Part shown: positions 33,663 to 42,247 of the stretch, piece by piece
Numbering within the stretch: the first letter of the stretch is position 1
How the letters are laid out: each line of letters starts with the position of its first letter
Assembly (NCBI GenBank): GCA_932182025.1
Contig: CAKNXK010000027.1
Span: 62,001-126,000 of the forward strand
Length of the DNA stretch: 64,000 nt
Reading direction: 5' to 3'
From: an uncultured Candidatus Melainabacteria bacterium
GTDB taxonomy: Bacteria; Cyanobacteriota; Vampirovibrionia; Gastranaerophilales; Gastranaerophilaceae
Translations under genes and position numbers: made by a program
Notes under the pieces: model-generated
Database searches by the model: none
What the model saw: only the letters and a program-made list of their open reading frames with translations
What the model was told of the DNA's origin: nothing

Positions 33663-34958
33663 ATGAAAATATCACTATCACAGAAACTTAATCAACCTTA
33701 TGTTGATTCAAATTTAAATACTAATCAAATAAATAAATTAGGCACAACAAAAAATCATATAGTAGCTTTTAAAAGTTTATCAGGATACTTAGGTGGTAAA
33801 GTTGTTATTGCTTCAACTATATCGGGAGTTAAATCTTCACAGGTAAATAAATTTAAAAAAGGATTTGCAGATCTTTTAAATAATTCAAAAAATTACGAAA
33901 ACTATGATATCGCAACTAAAATAATTCAATTAGGCAAAACACCTAATAATGTTGATCATAAAATCAACCCTATTAGTTTTTTGGTTAACGTGTTTACAGG
34001 AACAACTTTTTCTATTGAAGATTTGAAAACAGAAACTTTGAGTCGCTTGAGCCAATTTGATGACAATGACAATTCTATAAGAATAGCTAAAAAATCTTTT
34101 ATAAATTCCTTATTTGAATCAGGTGACTATGCCAAAGATGGTTTTGCAGATGATTTAAAAAAAATGTCTAATTTATATTACGGTAATTTAAAACAAGAAC
34201 TTGCTGATAAAGTTCTATACACACCTGCACAACATCGTTTAAAAGATTGTCCTGAACAATATTTATATAACTTCAAATTAATACAAGCATTAGATGATGG
34301 CAGTGGTGCTCATGACAACTATTTTATTAAAAATATTAATGCCATAAAACAATTATTGCAATTATCTAATTCAACTGCTCTTAAACAACTAACACAAGAA
34401 AGAAATAAAGCATTTGCATATTATAGCCACATGTTTGTTTTTGATGGATATGATGACAGAATAGAATACAATAAAGATATGTGGAGAAAAGCTCTTGAAG
34501 AACAATTCAATATTAATCTTAAAAAATCAGAAAACAATTCAAAAAAACTTTCTGAATTATTAAATATAAATGAAGGACTTGCAATAGAAATATTAAAAGA
34601 TGATAAAGCTTTATCAGATATTGAAAAAAGCAATAATCCAGAAGAGAAACAAAAAATATTAATTAAAAGAATAGATGAAAAATTCAATACAAAAACAACT
34701 GTATTTACTGATTCATGGGATCAAAATGCTGACTATAGAAATTTGAGAATAAAATTATATAGTATAATTTGTTTAGTAAAACGTTCTAAGTTAAATGACG
34801 AAGAAAATGTAAAGAAAATATTTGACCACTTTAAAAAACAATTTGATAAACTTGACAGCGATTTAGAATATGCTGCAATGACAAGAGGCCCAGGTGCAAG
34901 TTTACTAACAGATCCGTATTCAGAAAGTTTTCTTGATGAAAGACTTACTACATTATAA
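33663..34958 (+). CDS. Lineage-type hypothetical protein, second gene of pair
   Basis: The 431-residue protein is not recognised. It starts with an Asn/Gln-rich stretch, then VAFKSLSGYLGG near residue 36. The rest is Lys/Asn/Asp-rich and mainly helical. No membrane helix, catalytic motif or repeat stands out. GGAG precedes the ATG. It is co-transcribed with the preceding gene and ends 1 nt before the stop codon of the convergent gene. Confidence 0.68.
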   Translation: MKISLSQKLNQPYVDSNLNTNQINKLGTTKNHIVAFKSLSGYLGGKVVIASTISGVKSSQVNKFKKGFADLLNNSKNYENYDIATKIIQLGKTPNNVDHKINPISFLVNVFTGTTFSIEDLKTETLSRLSQFDDNDNSIRIAKKSFINSLFESGDYAKDGFADDLKKMSNLYYGNLKQELADKVLYTPAQHRLKDCPEQYLYNFKLIQALDDGSGAHDNYFIKNINAIKQLLQLSNSTALKQLTQERNKAFAYYSHMFVFDGYDDRIEYNKDMWRKALEEQFNINLKKSENNSKKLSELLNINEGLAIEILKDDKALSDIEKSNNPEEKQKILIKRIDEKFNTKTTVFTDSWDQNADYRNLRIKLYSIICLVKRSKLNDEENVKKIFDHFKKQFDKLDSDLEYAAMTRGPGASLLTDPYSESFLDERLTTL

Positions 34959-34959
34959 T

Positions 34960-35388
34960 TTAATAAGCTTTTATTAAAAAGATTTTTATATCACTATCTA
35001 ATCGTTCAATTCTTTTAACATATTTATAATCTGTTGGTGAGTTTAAAATCAATACTACAGCGGGTTTTTTACCTGTAAGTTTTGAATAGTACAAAGATTG
35101 ACCAATGCTTTCTGCCCATTTTTTAGCAAAATCAAACTCGATTGCATAATCTTTTGTTAAACAATCAACTCTTGTCATATCCCAGAGAACGGCTTCTTTT
35201 CTGCCAAAATCAGGAGTGCACCATTGATTTTGATAATAACTTTCAACCTGATTTGGCATCATTGTTTGTTCTTCGTACCATTTTTGAGGCACATAATTGA
35301 GCCCAAAATAGTAAACCCCTGTTGCCATGAGGATAAAAGTTATTAGAAAATGAATTATTTTATTTGATTGTTTTTTCTTTCTTGCCAT
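34960..35388 (-). CDS. Membrane-anchored protein with nuclease-like core
   Basis: The 142-residue protein has a basic N-terminus (ARKKKQ), one membrane helix (~10-30) and an exported C-terminal domain. The core RVDCLTKDYAIEFDFAKKWAES followed by QSLYYSKLTGKKPAVVLI resembles a widespread hypothetical family. Its Asp, then Glu-x-Asp-x-x-Lys order recalls PD-(D/E)XK nucleases. Two cysteines (in WCTPDF and DCLT) could pair outside the membrane. The nuclease idea is inference. Confidence 0.6.
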   Translation of the reverse strand: MARKKKQSNKIIHFLITFILMATGVYYFGLNYVPQKWYEEQTMMPNQVESYYQNQWCTPDFGRKEAVLWDMTRVDCLTKDYAIEFDFAKKWAESIGQSLYYSKLTGKKPAVVLILNSPTDYKYVKRIERLDSDIKIFLIKAY

Positions 35389-35396
35389 ACTATCCC

Positions 35397-35424
35397 TTGA
35401 AAAAATCGTTAAATAAGTTATAAT
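35397..35424 (+). promoter_or_regulatory. Conserved antisense promoter, locus B
   Basis: TTGAAA, a 16-bp spacer ending AAATAAGT, then a perfect TATAAT. It is the best member of the three antisense promoters. Confidence 0.75.
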
Positions 35425-35430
35425 ATAAAT

Positions 35431-35508
35431 ATCGGGGCGGTAGCGCTAACTACCGTAACCTGTAAAAGACTAATCGGCGCCTATCTGTTTTGGTAGGTGT
35501 CGTTTTTT
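35431..35508 (+). ncRNA. Small RNA, candidate antisense antitoxin, locus B
   Basis: A ~78-nt transcript is bounded by the promoter above and a strong terminator. It contains a 6-bp hairpin (CGGTAG/CTACCG) and is complementary to the last nine codons and 3' untranslated region of the peptide mRNA. Confidence 0.7.
35475..35508 (+). terminator. Terminator of locus B small RNA
   Basis: An 11-bp stem (GGCGCCTATC with GGTAGGTGTC plus a closing C-G) with three G-U pairs that form only in the plus-strand RNA, followed by T6. Confidence 0.85.
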
Positions 35509-35561
35509 ATTATGAATATAATCAAAAAGATCATAACCAGAGTCAAATTGATATGTTCCAT
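35481..35561 (-). CDS. Tiny hydrophobic peptide, candidate type I toxin (locus B)
   Basis: A 26-residue peptide: a short polar start, a hydrophobic run (LTLVMIFLIIFII) and a polar tail KNDTYQNR. GAAAGGAGGGG precedes the ATG with 6 nt between. Near its 5' end the mRNA carries AAATATC-AA-GGGGC (35664-35650), complementary except for a 2-nt bulge to GCCCCGATATTT (35438-35427) beyond the stop. The antisense small RNA overlaps its 3' part. Confidence 0.6.
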   Translation of the reverse strand: MEHINLTLVMIFLIIFIIKNDTYQNR

Positions 35562-35739
35562 AATCAGCCCCTCCTTTCATTAAAAACTATCAGTCCTCAG
35601 ACTAACGTATTTTGTTGTTCTGATGTTTTTACAAAAAGATACAGGCTTAGCCCCTTGATATTTTAAATGTTCAAAATTTATATATATTTTACAATATATA
35701 AATTATAAAGTAAATATCTGAACATTATTTATCAGTTTT

Positions 35740-37176
35740 CTAGGCTGATTTCACGACTTCTAAAGTTTTATAATCATTAAGATATGGCAAATGTTCTTCT
35801 GTAATCAATTCACCCGGAAGAAGAATAGATATTCCAGGAGGACATTCTGCTACAACTTCAGCTGAAATTCTGCCTATTGCTTCTTCTTTTGCTATAACTT
35901 CTTTATCAGCGTAATATGCATCACGAAGGCTCATCATAATTTTAGGTTCTAACATCGGCATGTGTTTTCTGTTTTCCAAATAACAAATATCCATATAGTT
36001 ATCACGCGCAATTTTTTCCAAGCAATCTGCAAGGTATTTGAAATCAGAACGTTTATTACCAAGGTTACAAAGAATTAAAACCCCGATATCAGAGGCTGAT
36101 TCGACTTCGATATTAAAATCAATTTCTAAGATTGACTCTAATCTTTTTCCTGAAAGACCATCAATCTTAATAAACACTTTTGTTACATCCGTCATATAAC
36201 CAAAATCAGTTTTTAATTGATGAAGATTAGGAATATTATCAAGTCTTGTTCTTAGATATTTTGCATTTTTGACAGTTCTATCCAAAAGTGCCTGACCTGA
36301 TTTTGATTGCAATGTTGCTCTTGCTGCATCCAAGCTTGCTAAAAGCAATAAAGACGGGCTTGTTGTGTGAAGAAGTTTAAGCGCTTTTTCTACATCATCA
36401 GGATTAATCAAAGAGTCTTTTGCAATATGAAGCATAGAACTCTGTGACATACTTCCTCCTGTTTTATGAAGCGAATGAACAACAGCATCGGCACCGAGTT
36501 TTAGAGCTGTTGTCGGAAGATGTTTGTTAAAATTCCACAAACATCCGTGAGCCTCATCCACAACCAAAGGCACATTATATTTTTTACAAACTGCACTAAT
36601 TGATTTTATATCAGAAACAACACCTTCGTAAGTAGGGTTTGTAATCCAAACAAGACCGACATCGTCATTATCTTTAAGAATATTTTCAATTGTGCTTGCC
36701 TGAATACTTCCCCAAATAGACCAGTCATCAATTCTTGAAGGACAAATCCAAACAGGCTCAGCTCCGGAAATCATAAGCCCTGTAAGAGCAGAGCGGTGGC
36801 AGTTACGGTTAATAATAACTTTTTTGCCTTTTTTGGTCAAAGCCATACCTATAGCAAGATTACCTGCTGTTGAACCGTTTAGCAAAAAGAATGTTTTTTG
36901 AGCTCCGAAAGCTTCTGCTGCAAGGTTTTGAGCTTCCGCGATAGGGCCTGTTGCAGGATGAAGAGTTCCAAGATTGTCAAACTCATCTGTTGTATCAATT
37001 GATAAAACTTTATCACCCACAAGTTTTTTAAAATCCTTAAAAACAGCCTTACCCTTGGTATGACCTGGGATGTGGAACTGGTATGTCGGGTGTTCATAAG
37101 CTGTTTTAAGAGCTTCAACAATAGGTGCTTTTATTTTTTCTTGTATTTCGCGATTTGTTTTAGTATATTTTGCCAT
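35740..37176 (-). CDS. Orn/Lys/Arg decarboxylase-family PLP enzyme
   Basis: Fold-type I PLP enzymes of this family decarboxylate basic amino acids. The 478-residue protein has HIPGHTKG at the N-terminus, the LLNGSTAGN cofactor-phosphate loop, VVDEAHGCLW with the PLP-binding Asp and His, and VVHSLHKTGGSMSQSS with the Schiff-base lysine. Its C-terminal domain ends in ECPPGISILLPGELI. It belongs to the shorter group related to YaaO/SpeA of Bacillus; the substrate cannot be set from sequence. A TATAAT lies 7 nt before the ATG with no Shine-Dalgarno. Confidence 0.9.
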   Translation of the reverse strand: MAKYTKTNREIQEKIKAPIVEALKTAYEHPTYQFHIPGHTKGKAVFKDFKKLVGDKVLSIDTTDEFDNLGTLHPATGPIAEAQNLAAEAFGAQKTFFLLNGSTAGNLAIGMALTKKGKKVIINRNCHRSALTGLMISGAEPVWICPSRIDDWSIWGSIQASTIENILKDNDDVGLVWITNPTYEGVVSDIKSISAVCKKYNVPLVVDEAHGCLWNFNKHLPTTALKLGADAVVHSLHKTGGSMSQSSMLHIAKDSLINPDDVEKALKLLHTTSPSLLLLASLDAARATLQSKSGQALLDRTVKNAKYLRTRLDNIPNLHQLKTDFGYMTDVTKVFIKIDGLSGKRLESILEIDFNIEVESASDIGVLILCNLGNKRSDFKYLADCLEKIARDNYMDICYLENRKHMPMLEPKIMMSLRDAYYADKEVIAKEEAIGRISAEVVAECPPGISILLPGELITEEHLPYLNDYKTLEVVKSA

Positions 37177-37219
37177 AGTAATAATTATAATACTCAAAAA
37201 TAATTATTTTTGCCATGTG

Positions 37220-38749
37220 CTACGCTATATTCTTTACAAAATCATCAACCGAAAGTTTTTTTCCTGTAAATTTTTCAATCAACTCATTTTCTTCCATACT
37301 TGTACCGTATTTAAAAAGATTTTCATCTAATATGGTTGAAGTATTTGTGTTTTCGGTTAGGTTTCCAAGATGATTATAGATTTGAGCTTTGATTAATGTT
37401 GCCCTAAAATAATTTTGATAATACGCAGGATGTGAAAGATAGTGAGGGATTGAAGCCCAGCCGTTATCAGGTTCTTCGTTTTTATCTCTTAACTGGTATT
37501 TGACTTTTAAATCATGCCAGAGTTTTTTCAAATCCTGATCAGGATTTTTGTACATTTCTTTTTCAAAATTGATTATCACTTGGGAATGAGCAATAAAATT
37601 AGCTTCATCTTTTCTGAATGTTTGTTTGAATTCTTTTAAAATTTCATCAGGAACGATATCTTGAAGAATATTTTCTCTTTTTTGAATATCGCCCATCATC
37701 ATTGCAACCGCTTCGGTCATAGCAGGATAAGTTTGACGGTCAATAAACGGCAAATCGCGTGAAATACCGAGAGCGTAGACACAATGACCCATTTCGTGAT
37801 TTAGGGTATCAAGACTATGGGTATTATTCGTAAGGTTTGCAAGAATTCTTGCATCTAATCCTGCATCGATATCGAAACAAAATCCGTGGGTATTTTTTCC
37901 TTTACGAGGGAACAAATCAAGTGTAAGTTTTCCTTCTTCCAGAAGTTTATCCACATCATAGCCCATTTTTTTGTAAGCGTTTTTAGAAATCTCAACAATT
38001 TGTTCTTTATATTTAAAACATTCATTCACTTTTTTTGTCGGGTCACTATCCAGCAAAAGTCCATAATGATATGATTTTAATTCATTTATACCAAAGAATT
38101 TTTTTAATTCATTTTGTTTATCTTCTATAATTTCTTTTATCGTATCTTTTGATTTGGAATAAACATCATCTAAGAGGTTTGTAAGGTCATTTAAGTCGAC
38201 TTCGTAATCTTCTGCGAGTTTATATTCAAAATAGTTAGAAAATCCTTTTTTAAGGGCAAATGAGTTGCGCATTTTTACAAATTCTTTTAAATCATCTGCA
38301 ATTAAATCGGCAGCTTTAAGATTAGCTTCGTAAGCTTTTTTTCTAAGTTCGGGATTTTTTTCGGTTTGGAGAATTTTTTGGATTTCTACTCTTGTAACTT
38401 CTTTATCGTCAATTTTTAGAATGTATGAGTTATATTTTTGTGCAATTTCGTTTTCTTTATTTCGAAGATTTTTTAAATCTTCACCTGTATTTAATTCTTC
38501 CTCAAAATTTTTTAGGATATTTTTTAGTTGTTTTTGTTCATGATGATTAAGATTACATTTATCTATTTTTTTAAATTCATTATATAAATTTTTGTCTTTA
38601 AAAATATTAGAATGTTCATCCTGTGCTTTGGTCATTTTTTCCAGATTTTCAGGGTTAGAGTCAATATAAAAATCCCAATCAGCATTACACATTTTCAAAT
38701 ACTTTTCGTACCAAATTTCAGAAAATTTATCTCTAATATTTTTGAACAT
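37220..38749 (-). CDS. M2/M3-like zinc metallopeptidase
   Basis: The 509-residue helical protein has the gluzincin motif HEMGH (in LNHEMGHCVYALG) near residue 315 and a downstream glutamate in MTEAVAMMMGD. This arrangement is that of carboxydipeptidases and oligopeptidases of families M2 and M3. There is no signal peptide, so it likely degrades cytosolic peptides. The gap from the following decarboxylase gene is short (43 nt), but that gene has its own promoter signal. Confidence 0.85.
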   Translation of the reverse strand: MFKNIRDKFSEIWYEKYLKMCNADWDFYIDSNPENLEKMTKAQDEHSNIFKDKNLYNEFKKIDKCNLNHHEQKQLKNILKNFEEELNTGEDLKNLRNKENEIAQKYNSYILKIDDKEVTRVEIQKILQTEKNPELRKKAYEANLKAADLIADDLKEFVKMRNSFALKKGFSNYFEYKLAEDYEVDLNDLTNLLDDVYSKSKDTIKEIIEDKQNELKKFFGINELKSYHYGLLLDSDPTKKVNECFKYKEQIVEISKNAYKKMGYDVDKLLEEGKLTLDLFPRKGKNTHGFCFDIDAGLDARILANLTNNTHSLDTLNHEMGHCVYALGISRDLPFIDRQTYPAMTEAVAMMMGDIQKRENILQDIVPDEILKEFKQTFRKDEANFIAHSQVIINFEKEMYKNPDQDLKKLWHDLKVKYQLRDKNEEPDNGWASIPHYLSHPAYYQNYFRATLIKAQIYNHLGNLTENTNTSTILDENLFKYGTSMEENELIEKFTGKKLSVDDFVKNIA

Positions 38750-38883
38750 TTTTTATCCTTTTTTATTATTAATATATATTTATATAATATTATATTAATT
38801 AATCATCTTCATCATCTAGTTTAATTATTTGTAGAAAACGGGGTTAAGTGCTTATGAATATTGGGTTTTTCATGTTCAAAAGA

Positions 38884-38932
38884 TTGTAGAAAAAATGTTC
38901 AAAGATTGAGAGTTTTGAACATTTTTCTACAA
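38884..38932. repeat. Long imperfect hairpin downstream of M16 gene
   Basis: A 19-bp stem with one bulged A: TTGTAGAAAAAATGTTCAAA pairs with the sequence at 38913-38932. The motif GTAGAAAAA-TGTTC occurs on both arms and again at 38978-38993. Confidence 0.7.
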
Positions 38933-38955
38933 AGATTATGATAAAAAAGAAACTT

Positions 38956-38983
38956 ATGTTCATAACTATAAAGTTATGAACAT
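38956..38983. terminator. Perfect hairpin, probable terminator of M16 gene
   Basis: ATGTTCATAACT and AGTTATGAACAT form a perfect 12-bp stem with a 4-nt loop, 12 nt after the M16 stop on the minus strand. T-rich sequence follows on both sides. Confidence 0.6.
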
Positions 38984-38994
38984 GTTTTTCTACA

Positions 38995-41565
38995 TTATTT
39001 AACAGTACTTTCTACATAAACATTATTAAAGTATTTATTAGCGACTCTTATGATGTCAGAAGCTGTTACTTCGTCAATCATTTTGGTATAGGTATCTAAA
39101 AAGTCGTAACCAAATCCCATAGCTTCAAATAAACCAGTATTTGTAGCTTTTTCAGAATTTGTTTCCATTGCGATTATGAAAGCTCCTTTTAGTCTGTCTT
39201 TAGCGTCATTTAATTCACTATCAGAAACAAATTCCATTTTTAATTTTTCAATTTCTTTTTTAATTTTATCTCTTGAATAATTTAAAGTATCAGGATTTGT
39301 TCCGACATAAGTTATAAAGCTTCCGCCTAATGCTTTTGGTGAATAATTAGAACCTAATTGATAAGCAAGTCCGTCTTGTTCTCTTAAGCTTTTGAATATT
39401 CTTGAACTCATTCCGCTTCCAAGAATTGTATTAATAACTTTTAGAGTAACAAAATCTTTTTTGTTGGTAATTCCTGCTGTTTGCCAGCCTAAGAATAACC
39501 ATGCAGTTTGCAAATCTTTTATATCTTGTGAAACTATTTTTGGTGAAGTTAGCTTTGTAACTTTATAGTCAGAATATTTAAATACCGGCTGTCTTGCTTC
39601 TTTTAACATTGATCCGAATGAATTAATCATTTTTTCTTCATCAACCTTACCGTTAATTGAAACAACAATGTTTTTTGAATCAAGAATATGGTTGTAATAT
39701 CTCAAAATATCATCACGATTTAGTGATGGTAAATATTTTTCTATAATTTTGTTTGAATGTGAATAAACACTGTTTTCAAAAATTAAGGTTTTATAATTTT
39801 CTAATGCAATGTTCATTGGAATATCTCTTTTTTGTTTAATTATATTCAAGATTTCAGAACGTTTTTTTTCTATTTCATAATCATCAAAAAGAGCATTATT
39901 CAATAGTTCATCAAGTATTTCTAAAGTTAAATCAATTTGAGCTGTTGTTGTTTGAACATTAATCTCAAAATAATCTTCGCTGCAAGAAGGTTCAATTTTT
40001 ATACCATTTTCTTCCATTAATTGAGCGAGTTCTTGAGAAGAATATTTTTTTGTTCCTTTTAGCAGTGTTCCTGCCATTAGTGTTCCTTCTCCGATTTTGT
40101 TTTCTAAAAATTCCCCGCCTCGAACAATTATATCAATGGCAATAATATCGTTGTTATCGTGTTTGTTTATTAATAAAGTTGATTTGTTATCAACAAGGTA
40201 TTTTGTAGTTCCTTTGTTTTCACTTATTTTTTGTGCTGTGTGATTTTTAATTGTACAAGAAACCTTTTTTTCCATAGAATTTGGAAGAACTTGTGAAACT
40301 GCACTTTTGTTTATTCCCAAATATTTTTGTGCAGCATCTTGAACCTGTTTTGCTGTTACTTTTTTTATGTTGCAAATGTAGTTATTATAGAAATCAGGGT
40401 TTCCGGTAAGAGTCATTACATAACCTAATTCTGAAGCTATGTTAGAAGTTGATTCTCTTGAATAATATGTATCTTGCTCAATCATTTTTTTAGCTGTGTT
40501 GAGCTCTTCTTCAGTAACTCCGTATTTCTGAATATTACAAATTTCTTCAAAAATAGATTTTTCTAATTTTTCAGAATTTGCAGGGTTAAAGTTTGAAGAT
40601 ATATATAAAATGCCATCGTCTCTAAAGCTGCCGTTTGATGCAGAGATAGCATAAGCAAGACCTTTTTGTTCTTTTATATTTTTATAAAATCTTGAAGTTT
40701 TTCCACCTCCAAGAATTTGTGATAAAACATCAAGAGCATAAGTATCACAGTTATTTATATCAGCACCTCTGAACCCTATCATCATATAACCTGATTGAGT
40801 ATCAGTGTATTCAACTTTTCTTTTTTGGGTTGTGAGTTGATGTTCTTTTTTGAAAGAGTTTTTAACGGGTTTTTTATATTCTTGACCAAAATACTGTGCA
40901 ACTTTTTCTTGAACCAGTGCTGTATCAACGTCACCTATTACAAGTGTTATCATATTTGATGGTGAATAGTGTTTGTTAAAATAATCAAGAATTTCTTCTC
41001 TTGTTATATTTGAGACAATTTCTGATGTACCAATAACTTTTCTTTTATATGGATGAGTAGTGTACATCATGGTATTAAGATTTTCGAAAACTTTTTTAGA
41101 CGGTGTATTTCCATCTTTTGAGATTTCTTCTAACACAACTTTTCTTTCCTGCTCAAGTTCTTTTCTTGGGATTTGCGGATTAATCAACATATCTGAATGA
41201 AGTTCAAGAGCAGTATTAAAATATTCTGATGGAATTGTAATGTAGTAGTGTGTAAAATCTTTGCTTGTAGCAGCGTTTATAATGGCACCTTTTGATTCAA
41301 GTATGCGGTCAAACTCTCCTGCCGGATGTTTTTTTGTACCTTTAAAAAATAAATGTTCAAGAAAATGCGATACACCATTATTTGTATCATCTTCATTTAT
41401 GGAACCGGTTTTGACCCAGGTATCAATTGTTACAATCGGATTATTTTTAACCTCCTGAACAATAAGAGTTTGACCGTTTGGAAGTTTTTGAACCGTAAAA
41501 TCTGATGCAAAAACTGTTAATGAAAACAAAAATACAAAAGTTGTTATAAATATCTTTTTTAACAT
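38995..41565 (-). CDS. Secreted tandem M16-family zinc peptidase
   Basis: The 856-residue protein has a signal peptide (KKIFITTFVFLFSLTVFAS) and two M16 units. The first has HFLEH in GVSHFLEHLFFKGT and downstream Glu in VVLEEI. The second (from ~430) lacks the zinc motif, as usual for the inactive partner half. It is probably periplasmic or outer-surface. The ATG at 41565 is chosen over one three codons earlier, which would lie directly on the GAGGGG site. The N-terminal half resembles the cytosolic M16 protein at 4577-5902. Confidence 0.9.
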   Translation of the reverse strand: MLKKIFITTFVFLFSLTVFASDFTVQKLPNGQTLIVQEVKNNPIVTIDTWVKTGSINEDDTNNGVSHFLEHLFFKGTKKHPAGEFDRILESKGAIINAATSKDFTHYYITIPSEYFNTALELHSDMLINPQIPRKELEQERKVVLEEISKDGNTPSKKVFENLNTMMYTTHPYKRKVIGTSEIVSNITREEILDYFNKHYSPSNMITLVIGDVDTALVQEKVAQYFGQEYKKPVKNSFKKEHQLTTQKRKVEYTDTQSGYMMIGFRGADINNCDTYALDVLSQILGGGKTSRFYKNIKEQKGLAYAISASNGSFRDDGILYISSNFNPANSEKLEKSIFEEICNIQKYGVTEEELNTAKKMIEQDTYYSRESTSNIASELGYVMTLTGNPDFYNNYICNIKKVTAKQVQDAAQKYLGINKSAVSQVLPNSMEKKVSCTIKNHTAQKISENKGTTKYLVDNKSTLLINKHDNNDIIAIDIIVRGGEFLENKIGEGTLMAGTLLKGTKKYSSQELAQLMEENGIKIEPSCSEDYFEINVQTTTAQIDLTLEILDELLNNALFDDYEIEKKRSEILNIIKQKRDIPMNIALENYKTLIFENSVYSHSNKIIEKYLPSLNRDDILRYYNHILDSKNIVVSINGKVDEEKMINSFGSMLKEARQPVFKYSDYKVTKLTSPKIVSQDIKDLQTAWLFLGWQTAGITNKKDFVTLKVINTILGSGMSSRIFKSLREQDGLAYQLGSNYSPKALGGSFITYVGTNPDTLNYSRDKIKKEIEKLKMEFVSDSELNDAKDRLKGAFIIAMETNSEKATNTGLFEAMGFGYDFLDTYTKMIDEVTASDIIRVANKYFNNVYVESTVK

Positions 41566-41624
41566 AACACTCATCCCCTCTAATGATATTTCTTATAATA
41601 ATATATAGAAGACATTTTTTCCAG

Positions 41625-41653
41625 TTGCTAAACTTGGCAGTTTTATATAAAAT
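41625..41653 (+). promoter_or_regulatory. Promoter upstream of 41682 gene
   Basis: TTGCTA and TAAAAT are 17 bp apart, with the expected start ~20 nt before the ATG. Confidence 0.55.
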
Positions 41654-41681
41654 TAGTTTATTAAGAAAGGATGTGTGCGTT

Positions 41682-42191
41682 ATGAGAATTTCTCCAATTA
41701 ACAATGTTTATCAGAATTATAACAATTCATTTAAATCAAAACAAAATGCTGTATCAAAAATAGCAAACAAAGCACTTTTGCCAACAGCTGTTTGTGCTTA
41801 TATTATGTCTCCTATGCTGGGTTTGGCTAATCAATCTAAAGAGTCTGATGATGTTCAATATAAAAAAGAATTTGTTATGGATAATAAAAGATTTACTATG
41901 ACTTATGTTAACTCTGATACAATTTTTGGAGAAAACGCTGTAACAGATATTTATTTTACACCTAAAGGACAAGATAAATCTTTGAGATTAGAAGGAATGA
42001 CAAAATATGTTTCTGACGAAGATTATAATGTAAGCGTTACAGTTTCTGAATCTGATTCTGTGTCTTATGAAATGAGACTTCCAAAAAAAATAGGCGACGA
42101 ACTTTTAAAATTATATGACGGTAAAACTGATTTTTTTGTTATTCCGGGATTTAATACATATAGTGAAATAAATTGTAAAGGACTTGATTAA
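41682..42191 (+). CDS. Lineage-type hypothetical protein (SFKSK N-terminus)
   Basis: The 169-residue protein is not recognised. It starts ISPINNVYQNYNNSFKSKQNA, the N-terminal pattern seen in other hypotheticals here. A hydrophobic stretch (~30-50, LLPTAVCAYIMSPMLGLA) could be an internal signal or membrane helix. The rest is a beta-rich soluble domain. The ATG at 41682 is preferred; the frame extends upstream but through the promoter. AAGG lies 11 nt before it. Confidence 0.68.
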   Translation: MRISPINNVYQNYNNSFKSKQNAVSKIANKALLPTAVCAYIMSPMLGLANQSKESDDVQYKKEFVMDNKRFTMTYVNSDTIFGENAVTDIYFTPKGQDKSLRLEGMTKYVSDEDYNVSVTVSESDSVSYEMRLPKKIGDELLKLYDGKTDFFVIPGFNTYSEINCKGLD

Positions 42192-42209
42192 TTGTAATAA
42201 GTGTAATAA

Positions 42210-42239
42210 AATATCCTCTATACTAGTATAGAGGATATT
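42210..42239. repeat. Perfect 30-bp palindrome before lipoprotein gene
   Basis: The two 15-nt halves around the central CTAG are exact reverse complements. It starts 18 nt after the previous stop and ends 8 nt before the next ATG, and contains the only GAGGA near that start. It could be an operator or a hairpin controlling translation. Confidence 0.75.
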
Positions 42240-42247
42240 GGAATTCT

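Larger units (their letters stand above)
35389..35739. other. Intergenic region containing tiny-peptide locus B
   Basis: This 351-bp gap holds no long gene. It contains a plus-strand small-RNA gene with promoter and terminator, a minus-strand 26-codon peptide frame, and an A+T-rich stretch upstream of that frame where its promoter should lie but could not be fixed. Confidence 0.7.
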
